From Cytobacillus horneckiae (GTDB lineage Bacteria > Bacillota > Bacilli > Bacillales > Cytobacillaceae), in the NCBI RefSeq assembly GCF_002835735.1, contig NZ_PISD01000054.1:1-64000 (forward strand): a stretch of DNA of 64,000 nt, given 5' to 3'. Each line of letters opens with the position of its first letter. Position 1 is the stretch's first letter. Positions 42,729 through 50,005 of this stretch are shown here, in pieces. The notes below the pieces were generated by a model that saw only the letters and a list, made by a program, of their open reading frames with translations, did not search any database and had not been told where the DNA came from. The position numbers and the translations under genes were made by a program.

Positions 42729-42755
42729 TGAAGGAATATCAGGATATTCCGATAT
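42729..42755 (+). promoter_or_regulatory. SigD promoter of flaG
   Basis: TGAA (42729-42732), 15-nt spacer, TCCGATAT (42748-42755), 37 nt before flaG. Confidence 0.6.
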
Positions 42756-42792
42756 AATTGAAAAAGTCAATTAATATTAGGAGAGAATGTTG

Positions 42793-43143
42793 ATGAGAGT
42801 AGAGTCAGAGGTTTTGATGAAGCCGATTTCTTCCTCATTGTTTAAGGCAGAACGTAGTGAGAAGGGACAGGATTTGGAAGTCAGTGTAAAAGCGGTTTCT
42901 GAAACTGAATATGCGTCGAAGAAGGATTTTTTACAATCAAAGATTGATGAAGTGAATATTCATTTTGAGCCTAGTTATACTTCTGTTCAGTTCCAGCTTC
43001 ATGAAGATTTAAATCGTTACTATGTTGAGGTTGTCGATTCAATGACGAAGGAAGTTGTGCGTGAAATTCCACCAAAGGATTTTCTAGATATGATTGCAAA
43101 GATGACTGAGTTTCAAGGCTTGATTATAGATAAAAAAGCATAG
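42793..43143 (+). CDS. flaG: FlaG family flagellar protein (YvyC)
   Basis: 116 residues. The conserved C-terminal FlaG domain reads SVQFQLHEDLNRYYVEVVDSMTKEVVREIPPKDFLDMIAKMTEFQGLIID (about 64-113). FlaG is linked with filament length in other genera; role in Bacillus unclear. The ATG at 42793, 7 nt after AGGAGAG, is preferred to ATG 42787. Position between hag and fliD is conserved. Confidence 0.9.
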   Translation: MRVESEVLMKPISSSLFKAERSEKGQDLEVSVKAVSETEYASKKDFLQSKIDEVNIHFEPSYTSVQFQLHEDLNRYYVEVVDSMTKEVVREIPPKDFLDMIAKMTEFQGLIIDKKA

Positions 43144-43185
43144 GGTTTATTTGGAAGAGTCTATGGCTCTTCTTTATTTTTTTCT

Positions 43186-43211
43186 TCAAAAGGGTTGGCT
43201 GTTGCCGATAT
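43186..43211 (+). promoter_or_regulatory. SigD promoter of fliD operon
   Basis: Perfect SigD -10 GCCGATAT at 43204-43211 with TCAA at 43186-43189 (14-nt spacer), 37 nt before the fliD start. Confidence 0.7.
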
Positions 43212-43248
43212 AATGAATAGAAATGAAATGGAAGAAGGAGCGGATTAT

Positions 43249-45342
43249 ATGGCAAACTTACGGATTGGCGGACTTGCATCAGGGCTAGATACAGCAACAT
43301 TAATCGGGGATATGATGCGTGCGCAGAGAATACCGGTAGATAAATTGAAGCAGCAAAAACAAACCTTGGAATGGCAGCGGGATGCCTATCGTGATATGAA
43401 CCTTCAGCTGACAGCGTTTCGTGACATGACGCTTAATATGCGTCTTCAATCATCATTCTTAACAAAAGTGACTACCTCGTCTAATTCAAGTAAAGTTGCA
43501 GCTACTGCTATTGCAACTGCAGGTAACGGAACCTATACACTTTCTAAGGTAACACAGCTAGCGACATCAGCTACTAATACGAGCTCAAGCGGTGTTTCTA
43601 AGGATAGTAATAATAAAATTTCATCAACAGGGAAACTTTATGAAATTAGCGATCGTTTTCAAGAGGGAGCCTTTGAATGGAAGGATACCGGAACAGGCAT
43701 TAATGAGAAGGTCTCAGTGACCAGAGCTGGCAAAGAGTTTAATCTGAAAAAATTGGGGACAAGTACGGTTGAAAATGTTAATAGTGTGAGTGTTTCCGGA
43801 CAAGCGTATACAGTCGTTGATAACATCGATGATCTTGACTCCTCACAAAATCAAGTGTTCATTGATCAAAAAACTGGAAAGATGACATTTAGTCAAACAA
43901 TAGCAGCAGACAGTACGATCGATATTAATTATACCGCGGTTCACAAGGACAATATTTCAATATCATCACCTACAAAAGAAGTAAGGCTTTCGCATGTCGG
44001 GCTGACTGATGTGTCTAACGAAATCACGTTTACATGGAATAAAAAGGATGAAGATGGAAAGGACATTAAGGATGACGAAGGGAAGCCGGTTACTGAATCA
44101 GAAACCTTTACTAGAGCTTCAAGTCCAGATAACTTAGGAGAAAATGAGTTCTATGTAGATACAGAAACAGGAAAAGTAACATTTGGCAAGGACTTGCAGG
44201 CAGGATCAAGAGCAGAAGTATCTTACCACCATAAATATTTTGAAATAGAATTGACAACACATACATCAAAAGGTATTGTCAATGAATCTTTCAAATTCGA
44301 TGGCAGAGATTCATTGACGACTGTGACGAATAAAATTAATTCTTCCAATCTTGGCATCAATATGTTTTATGATGAGCACTCTGATAAGATGACGATGTCC
44401 AGGACAGAAACTGGTGATTTTAATAGTGGCAAAACAGAAATAGAGCTACATGGCAGCAGTTTTTTAACAAAAGGCCTTAATTTAGATGAAAACAATGAAA
44501 AAGGCGGGGAAAATGCCAAGTTTGTTTTGAACGGGCTGGAAACAGAGCGTACATCCAATACTTTCACAGTAAACGGAGTTACTTTTACTGTAAAGGATAA
44601 GTTTGATGCCGATAATGGCGATGCCCCTGTGACAGTTTCCATAGGGAATGACACGCAAAAGGCAATTGATAATATTAAAGAATTCGTAGAAAAATATAAT
44701 GAATTAATAGATAATATACAAGGGAAGACACGGGAAGAAAAATACCGGGATTTTCCGCCTTTAACTGATGAACAAAGGGAAGGGCTATCAGATAAAGAAG
44801 TGGAGCGATGGGAAGAAAAGGCGAAAAGCGGCTTGCTGCGCTCGGATCAGCAGCTAAACGGTCTTTTAAGTAAAATGCGAATGGATTTCTATACGCCGCT
44901 TTCCACTTCAAGCAGTGAGTATAATCAGTTAGCAGCAATCGGGATTACGACGACCAAAAATTATTTAGAAGGCGGAAAGCTCGAAATAAATGAAGATAAA
45001 TTAAAGGAAGCTTTAGAAAAAGATCCAGAGGGTGTCTTCAATTTATTTGCTGCTGACGGTGATACGCCGGCTGAGCAAGGGATTTCGCGCCGTTTGCGTG
45101 ATTCAGTGTCGCAAACAATGGATAGTATAACGCAAAGAGCTGGAAATGGTGCGAAAACAAACAGCCAGTTTACAATTGGTAAAAACCTTGATGATATTAA
45201 CAAGCGAATTGCAACGATGGAAGCCAGATTAAATCAGAAGGAACAAGGCTACTGGTCGCAATTTGCAGCAATGGAAAAGCAAATGCAAAAGATGAATGAG
45301 CAAATGAATTACATGATGTCCCAGTTCGGATATACCTCTTAA
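43249..45342 (+). CDS. fliD: Flagellar filament capping protein
   Basis: 697-residue cap protein (HAP2), longer than the roughly 500 residues of B. subtilis FliD. N-terminus RIGGLASGLDTATLIGDMMRAQRIPVDKLKQQKQTLEWQRDAYRDMN is conserved; the C-terminal half has FNAFVEKYN-type helix (NIKEFVEKYNELIDNIQGKTREEKYRDFPPLTDEQREGLSDKEVERWEEKAKSGLL) and LDDINKRIATMEARLNQKEQGYWSQFAAMEKQMQKMNEQM. The enlarged centre (about 130-370) holds two related CsgA-like blocks, each ending near VDTETGKVTF or IDQKTGKMTF. ATG 43249 is 8 nt after AAGGAG. The open frame from 43195 overlaps the promoter and is rejected. Confidence 0.95.
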   Translation: MANLRIGGLASGLDTATLIGDMMRAQRIPVDKLKQQKQTLEWQRDAYRDMNLQLTAFRDMTLNMRLQSSFLTKVTTSSNSSKVAATAIATAGNGTYTLSKVTQLATSATNTSSSGVSKDSNNKISSTGKLYEISDRFQEGAFEWKDTGTGINEKVSVTRAGKEFNLKKLGTSTVENVNSVSVSGQAYTVVDNIDDLDSSQNQVFIDQKTGKMTFSQTIAADSTIDINYTAVHKDNISISSPTKEVRLSHVGLTDVSNEITFTWNKKDEDGKDIKDDEGKPVTESETFTRASSPDNLGENEFYVDTETGKVTFGKDLQAGSRAEVSYHHKYFEIELTTHTSKGIVNESFKFDGRDSLTTVTNKINSSNLGINMFYDEHSDKMTMSRTETGDFNSGKTEIELHGSSFLTKGLNLDENNEKGGENAKFVLNGLETERTSNTFTVNGVTFTVKDKFDADNGDAPVTVSIGNDTQKAIDNIKEFVEKYNELIDNIQGKTREEKYRDFPPLTDEQREGLSDKEVERWEEKAKSGLLRSDQQLNGLLSKMRMDFYTPLSTSSSEYNQLAAIGITTTKNYLEGGKLEINEDKLKEALEKDPEGVFNLFAADGDTPAEQGISRRLRDSVSQTMDSITQRAGNGAKTNSQFTIGKNLDDINKRIATMEARLNQKEQGYWSQFAAMEKQMQKMNEQMNYMMSQFGYTS

Positions 45343-45358
45343 TTGAAGGAGTGAAAGC

Positions 45359-45757
45359 ATGGCAGTTAATCCTTATCAAAAGTATCAGCAAATTTCTGTC
45401 AACACAGCGACTCCTGCTGAATTGACTTTAATGCTGTACAATGGCTGCTTAAAGTTTATCGCCATGGCTAAACAAGCGATGGAGCAGGCGGACGTTTCAA
45501 AAAGAAATGAATTCATTCAGAAATCGCAAAATATCATTCAGGAATTTATGGTTACCCTTAATAGTGATGTAGCGATGTCGAATGATTTGATGCGAATTTA
45601 TGATTATATATTAAGAAGATTAATTGATGCCAACACCAATAATGACCTTGAGGCGTTAACAGAAGCCGAAGGAATGGTACTCGATTTACGAAATACATGG
45701 AAAGAAATGATGGCTAACCAGAAGAAGCCTAAAATGGCTGGAAGTGAACAGTCATGA
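45359..45757 (+). CDS. fliS: Flagellin export chaperone FliS
   Basis: 132-residue helical chaperone binding the C-terminus of flagellin to prevent early assembly. Opening VNPYQKYQQISVNTATPAELTLMLYNGCLKFI is diagnostic. GAAGGAGTG precedes the ATG. Overlaps fliT by 4 nt; in B. subtilis FliS also takes part in the FliW-flagellin-CsrA balance. Confidence 0.95.
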   Translation: MAVNPYQKYQQISVNTATPAELTLMLYNGCLKFIAMAKQAMEQADVSKRNEFIQKSQNIIQEFMVTLNSDVAMSNDLMRIYDYILRRLIDANTNNDLEALTEAEGMVLDLRNTWKEMMANQKKPKMAGSEQS

Positions 45758-46101
45758 GAGCGGCGGAATTAGTACATTGCAATGAGCTGTTTTTGAAGCA
45801 TTTAACCAGTGGTTTGCCCGTAGAGGAAAGAGAGGCATACCTTGCTGAATCTGACCGTTTCCTCGAACAACGCGGTAAGATAATGACTTTGATTAATTTT
45901 CAAGCCGCTGAAACCACTCAGCTCCAAAATATTTTGATCGAGCAGGATCAAGAGATTCAAAGTAAGCTGCAGGCGCAGCAAAAAGTGATTAAAGACGATA
46001 TGAAGAAATTAAAACTGCAGCGTGAAAAGAACAAACAATATGCCAATCCATACCAATCCATTCAACAACATGACGGCACATTTTATGATAAAAGAAATTA
46101 G
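45754..46101 (+). CDS. fliT: Flagellar protein FliT
   Basis: 115-residue helical protein, coupled to fliS by ATGA overlap. In B. subtilis FliT serves as chaperone for the FliD cap. Features: short four-helix layout with LEQRGKIMTLINFQAAETTQLQNILIEQDQEIQSKLQAQQ in the centre and a charged tail. Assignment rests on size, helix pattern and position. Confidence 0.8.
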   Translation: MRAAELVHCNELFLKHLTSGLPVEEREAYLAESDRFLEQRGKIMTLINFQAAETTQLQNILIEQDQEIQSKLQAQQKVIKDDMKKLKLQREKNKQYANPYQSIQQHDGTFYDKRN

Positions 46102-46110
46102 GTGAACTGA

Positions 46111-46491
46111 TTGTTAACAGAGGAACAGTATGTATTGTTGCGGGAATATTGTTCAGCGCTTAATACAGTTGAAGAAAGCTTTATGTATATAGTCGACAGC
46201 TTTACTGACTTAGATAAAACGGACGGCGATCAGCTGCTCTTTGAAGTGATTGATGCTTTTCCGCAAATAGAAGCAGTCAATGAGCAATTATTGAACGTGT
46301 TTCCACATAATGATTCCATCCATCATATTGTCGACATTTTTGAGAAGGTCCAGGAAAAAGCGAGCTTAGTCGAGAATAAGTTTAAAGATGCGCCCATTAA
46401 GCAAAGCATTATCAGCGAGCAATTTTATCCAGTATTTGCTGCCTGGCATCGCATGATTGACCGGGAATTAAAGCCGTATATCGTATCATGA
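46111..46491 (+). CDS. Uncharacterised protein at end of fliD-fliS-fliT operon
   Basis: 126 residues, no family recognised. TTG start 5 nt behind AGGTGA, 9 nt after fliT. Predicted mostly helical and acidic, with no Cys, signal or membrane segment; contains VEESFMYIVDSFTDLDKTDGDQLLFEVIDAFPQIEAVNEQLL. Size and helical content recall the FliS/FliT chaperone class. Last gene before a strong terminator, so expressed with the filament genes. Confidence 0.7.
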   Translation: MLTEEQYVLLREYCSALNTVEESFMYIVDSFTDLDKTDGDQLLFEVIDAFPQIEAVNEQLLNVFPHNDSIHHIVDIFEKVQEKASLVENKFKDAPIKQSIISEQFYPVFAAWHRMIDRELKPYIVS

Positions 46492-46520
46492 AAAAACGAC
46501 CTTCTGCCGGTCGTTTTTTC
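46491..46520 (+). terminator. Terminator after flagellar operon
   Basis: Perfect stem AAAAAACGACC / GGTCGTTTTTT (46491-46519) with loop TTCTGCC. Confidence 0.9.
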
Positions 46521-46553
46521 ATTTTAAATTAAAAATGAGATGGATACCCGAAT

Positions 46554-46596
46554 AAAAAGGGGCTCTCCTTAATAATTTATCTTAAAGCCCTTTTTA
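46554..46596 (+). terminator. Second terminator-like hairpin before hpf
   Basis: AAAAAGGGGCT (46554-46564) / AGCCCTTTTT (46586-46595) around an AT-rich loop. Possibly a back-up terminator for the flagellar operon. Confidence 0.55.
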
Positions 46597-46633
46597 AAAG
46601 TAAATTGTCACAAATTTGATAAATACAAATAAG

Positions 46634-46659
46634 GTTTTAGCAGGACTTTTAAAGGGTAG
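46634..46659 (+). promoter_or_regulatory. Candidate SigB promoter of hpf
   Basis: GTTTTA (46634-46639), 14-nt spacer, GGGTAG (46654-46659), near the SigB consensus GTTTAA-N12/14-GGGTAT. The B. subtilis orthologue yvyD is SigB- and SigH-dependent, which supports the reading. Confidence 0.5.
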
Positions 46660-46771
46660 TATAGAATTATAAGATATAGTCTTAATTACATAAGACTGGG
46701 TGATTTTACGCATATGCGCGGGACAAGCGGATGGCGAGATTACCTGTATAATAAAAAGGAGGAGTTCACTT

Positions 46772-47320
46772 ATGGATTATAACATTCGGGGTGAAAACAT
46801 TGAGGTAACTCCAGCAATTAGAGACTACGTAGAGAAGAAGATTTCAAAGTTGGAAAGATATTTTACTGAAACTCCTAACGTAATTGTAAATGTAAACTTG
46901 AAAACGAATAATGATAAAACATCTAAAGTGGAAGTAACCATTCCGATGACGAATTTGGTGCTTCGGGCAGAGGAAGTTCATAATGATATGTATGCTGCCA
47001 TAGATTTAATCAACGATAAATTAGAGCGACAAATACGCAAGCATAAAACAAAGGTCAATCGCAAATTCCGTGAAAAGGGCGGTATTAATGAATTGTTTGC
47101 AACCATTGATGAGCCAGAAGAGCATGTGGAGGAAGACAATGACCTTGAGGTTGTCCGCCAGAAGCATTTTGATCTGAAGCCAATGGATAGCGAAGAGGCG
47201 ATTCTGCAAATGAACATGCTTGGTCATAATTTCTTCGTCTTCACAAATGCTGCGACAAGCCTGACAAACGTTGTATATAAGCGGAAAGATGGTCGTTATG
47301 GTTTGATAGAAGCACAATAA
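46772..47320 (+). CDS. hpf: Ribosome hibernation promoting factor, long form
   Basis: 182-residue long HPF (YvyD), which pairs 70S ribosomes into inactive 100S dimers in stationary phase or stress. N-terminal S30AE domain: DYNIRGENIEVTPAIRDYVEKKISKLERYF...VEVTIPMTNLVLRAEE...DMYAAIDLINDKLERQIRKHK; C-terminal dimerisation domain: VVRQKHFDLKPMDSEEAILQMNMLGHNFFVFTNAATSLTNVVYKRKDGRYGLIE. AAGGAGGAG precedes the ATG at 46772; the frame start at 46700 has no support. Confidence 0.95.
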   Translation: MDYNIRGENIEVTPAIRDYVEKKISKLERYFTETPNVIVNVNLKTNNDKTSKVEVTIPMTNLVLRAEEVHNDMYAAIDLINDKLERQIRKHKTKVNRKFREKGGINELFATIDEPEEHVEEDNDLEVVRQKHFDLKPMDSEEAILQMNMLGHNFFVFTNAATSLTNVVYKRKDGRYGLIEAQ

Positions 47321-47330
47321 AATAATTTCA

Positions 47331-47358
47331 AAAAGGTACCCAACGGGGTACCTTTTTT
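47331..47358 (+). terminator. Terminator after hpf
   Basis: Stem AAAAGGTACCC / GGGTACCTTTTTT (47331-47358), loop AACG. Confidence 0.9.
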
Positions 47359-47428
47359 GATATCGAAATAAATCATCCACTCATGATATTGTAAATAAGT
47401 TAGAATTTAACAATTGAGGAAGCAAAAA

Positions 47429-48145
47429 ATGAAAAAATTATTCAAATAGTTTATTAACCTTACCTTTAAAAAAGATGATACTACAACAAAAGGGTGAGAG
47501 AGGAAGAATAGTGCAATCCAAATATTTAATACAAACATTGAAAAGTAAGACGATATAAACAACAAGGCTAATAAGGGAATACAGAATATACATGGAAAGC
47601 ATAGTGGATCGCTTTTTCAGGTTATTCGTCAGTCTCATTATGATAACATTATTAAAACTAGCACAGAAGAATGCTTACTTAAAACGACGTGAGGCGATCA
47701 TTAAGAATGATCTTTCTTTAATTAAATCTTGAGGGGGTATCATCTGCAAAATTAGACAAAGAAACGAAGTCTAATGAAAAGATGCTTGTAGCTTTTGCAA
47801 CGGAAGCTATCAAGCTCTAGCAACGGTGTCAGGTGCCAATTATTCCTGGTGATGAAACCTTATATGATGTGCTTACAGGCAAAGTGGTTGCCAACCTATG
47901 AAAAAGCAGTGAATGAGGTAAAGGAATTAGAGGCAAACATTTACAGGCTAAAGCCATTAAAATCATTATTAGAAAAGGCAATAGCTACCTATTATGAAGG
48001 ATTAGTACTTCAGATAGAGGCATTGGAACAAAAAGATGAAAATCTAATCGAACATTCAAATGCCAAAGGTGAGGAATATATGGGAATCCTCGATGAATAT
48101 CGTAAAGAGATGAATTTGCTTGCAGAAAAATATAACATTGAATAG
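47429..48145 (+). pseudogene. Decayed coding region of unknown family
   Basis: The 47359-48170 gap has no intact gene of normal quality. ATG 47429 follows GAGGAAG but reaches a stop after six codons (MKKLFK). Further down, one frame around 47748-47815 reads KLDKETKSNEKMLVAFATEAIKL before a stop, and another frame stays open at 47795-48145 and reads a plausible helical charged C-terminus, YEKAVNEVKELEANIYRL to LLAEKYNIE. This fits a gene broken by stops and frameshifts. Copy of the dispersed repeat (GGTGTCAGGTGCC, 47825-47837) lies inside it. The last part may be a short real gene instead. Confidence 0.4.
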
Positions 48146-48170
48146 GAACAAGAATAAAATTCATCTTACT

Positions 48171-48201
48171 AAAAACACCTTCAAGCGTGAAGGTGTTTTT
48201 T
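48171..48201. terminator. Bidirectional terminator
   Basis: AAAAACACCTTCA (48171-48183) / TGAAGGTGTTTTTT (48188-48201), loop AGCG; A and T runs on both sides serve both strands, mainly the minus-strand gene ending at 48205. Confidence 0.85.
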
Positions 48202-48204
48202 GAC

Positions 48205-48486
48205 TCAATTAGTCAGCTTCCGATATTTCTCTTTTAACCTCTCGGGCGCGTATTTCACCATGCTCTGCAGGATAAATGTTGTAAACAACACATCATCTGT
48301 ATAGCCGAAGATAAATAAGAAGTCGGGAATGAGATCGATTGGGATGAAAATATATGCGACAGCTAATCCAATCGGCAATAATTTTTTCCAGAGGACGATG
48401 TCCTTGGCGATGAGATAATCTATGAAAAATGGGATGAAGCGCCAAAAGGTCAGGACAAATCCTACTCGTTTGAAAAACTTCTTCAT
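48205..48486 (-). CDS. DUF1232 (YkvA-like) small membrane protein
   Basis: 93 residues with two membrane segments and the DUF1232 core LLPIGLAVAYIFIPIDLIPDFLFIFGYTDDVLFTTFIL (about 36-73), in which the PxDLIPD motif is characteristic. Function unknown. AAGGAAG lies 7 nt before the ATG at 48486. Not part of the conserved flagellar/secA order; inserted between hpf and secA. Confidence 0.85.
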   Translation of the reverse strand: MKKFFKRVGFVLTFWRFIPFFIDYLIAKDIVLWKKLLPIGLAVAYIFIPIDLIPDFLFIFGYTDDVLFTTFILQSMVKYAPERLKEKYRKLTN

Positions 48487-48732
48487 CGTTCATCTTCCTT
48501 TCCAGTTTTTGTACGGTGTTCTTATCATAACCGTTGTTTGTAAAGTTTACAATTATTATGGTTAATCGTCTAATCTTTCCTAATTTTCTATTAAATGACC
48601 GCAGGTATGGATTGATGTTACTATAATAGAGCGATAATCCTTATCTGAGGATAAGGAATTGGAACCAGAACCATATATAAAAAAATAATGAATAGATAAA
48701 GCTGGTCCTACATTACGAGAGGAGAATGTACA

Positions 48733-49803
48733 TTGCAAACAGCGAAAGTAAGTAGAAATGAACCGTGTCCGTGCGGCAGCGGAAAAAAATATAAAAAATG
48801 CTGTGCGAAAAAGGAAACGGTTTCAATAACAGAAATGATTGATAATGAAATATTTGAGCTTCAAAAGGAACTTCGTATTTTCGCTTATCAACGATACGGA
48901 AATGCTATGAAGCAAGAGTATCAAAACTTAATGACAAGACTGGAAGATACGGATGCAGACGATGCGGAATTTTTCGAGTTCATGCAGCCGTTCTGGTATA
49001 TCCACTTTAAGCCTTTAAACGATGGCGAAACGATTATGGAGAAATTTATTAAATATAAGATGCCGTCCCTTGTACGTCCGCGACTACAAGAGGTTTTACA
49101 ATCGTGGGATACCGCTATTCCGGTTGCTGGTAAGGTCATCGGTTTGGAAGGAAAGGATATTCTATTTGTTGATGCGTTAACAGATCAATATTATACGGTA
49201 GTGCTTTCTGAACAAATGAGCGATTTCTCAGAGGGCTGGTTTGCATTCGGTATCTTATTGCCATACGAACAAAAATTCTCAGCTTTTCCATGTCTTTTTG
49301 AAGTATCTGAAGGACAAGCAGCTGATTATGAAGGCTTCATCAAGGCTGAGTATGCTGAATCAGGATTTAACCAGCCTCAAACCTTCTTAACAGAAAAGTT
49401 TTTAGAAATGATGCACCGTATTCCCCAAGCCGCAGCAAGTGTCGATATGGAGTCATATGAGTGGCCTAGCGAAGGTGCAAAAGAAGTCGCTTCACAATTT
49501 GAACAGGATATGGAAGCGGCAGGCGAATTGCGCTGGGTGATTAATTTTGGAATCGGCGTTTGGGTTGAATATTGTAAAAAGACGAATAAAAAGATACAGA
49601 AGCCTGCCAATTATGTTGCGGCACTTCGTTATCTTGTATATATGGTTGCTGAGACAGAAGGTCAAATGACACAAAAAGAGCTTGGCGAGAAATATGAGAT
49701 TTCAGCAAGCCGAGTATCAAGCTACTATAAAGAAATCCATTCACATGTAGAGAGCTTTATAGAAGATTTGCTTGATCAGTCAAAGTCGAAAGAAATGGCA
49801 TAA
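48733..49803 (+). CDS. SEC-C metal-binding domain protein of unknown function
   Basis: 356 residues. The N-terminus carries a SEC-C zinc motif, [16 protein letters not shown] (residues 9-24), nearly the same as the SecA tail at the far end of the next gene. The body has no recognised family: an acidic helical segment (35-80), a beta-rich middle (about 125-180) and a C-terminal helix-turn-helix-like segment MTQKELGEKYEISASRVSSYYKEIHSHVESFI (about 305-338). TTG start after AGGAG; the spacing is about 10 nt. Stands alone between terminators, directly upstream of secA. Could be an accessory factor for secretion or a nucleic-acid-binding protein. Confidence 0.8.
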   Translation: MQTAKVSRNEPCPCGSGKKYKKCCAKKETVSITEMIDNEIFELQKELRIFAYQRYGNAMKQEYQNLMTRLEDTDADDAEFFEFMQPFWYIHFKPLNDGETIMEKFIKYKMPSLVRPRLQEVLQSWDTAIPVAGKVIGLEGKDILFVDALTDQYYTVVLSEQMSDFSEGWFAFGILLPYEQKFSAFPCLFEVSEGQAADYEGFIKAEYAESGFNQPQTFLTEKFLEMMHRIPQAAASVDMESYEWPSEGAKEVASQFEQDMEAAGELRWVINFGIGVWVEYCKKTNKKIQKPANYVAALRYLVYMVAETEGQMTQKELGEKYEISASRVSSYYKEIHSHVESFIEDLLDQSKSKEMA

Positions 49804-49804
49804 A

Positions 49805-49840
49805 TATGGAGCCGCTCTATTATAAGAGTGGCTTTTATCA
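49805..49840 (+). terminator. Terminator after SEC-C gene
   Basis: GGAGCCGCTCT / AGAGTGGCTTTT around ATTATA (49808-49837), with one G-T pair. Confidence 0.75.
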
Positions 49841-50005
49841 ATCAGTGAGAAAAAGCTTACTTTTCTGTCGTCGATTGAACCTGTCAATTGAACTGACAAA
49901 AGTTGTCTCCCCCTAGCGGAAGTGGTAATATTAATAGCGTATATAAAATTTTTAATATGTAATTTTTATCTAAATATATATGTCCAATATAAAGGAGCGT
50001 TTTAA

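Noticed and set aside
48293-48493. Second frame overlapping the DUF1232 gene
   Set aside because: Shadow of the other frame; it loses the DUF1232 motif and has poorer ribosome-site spacing.
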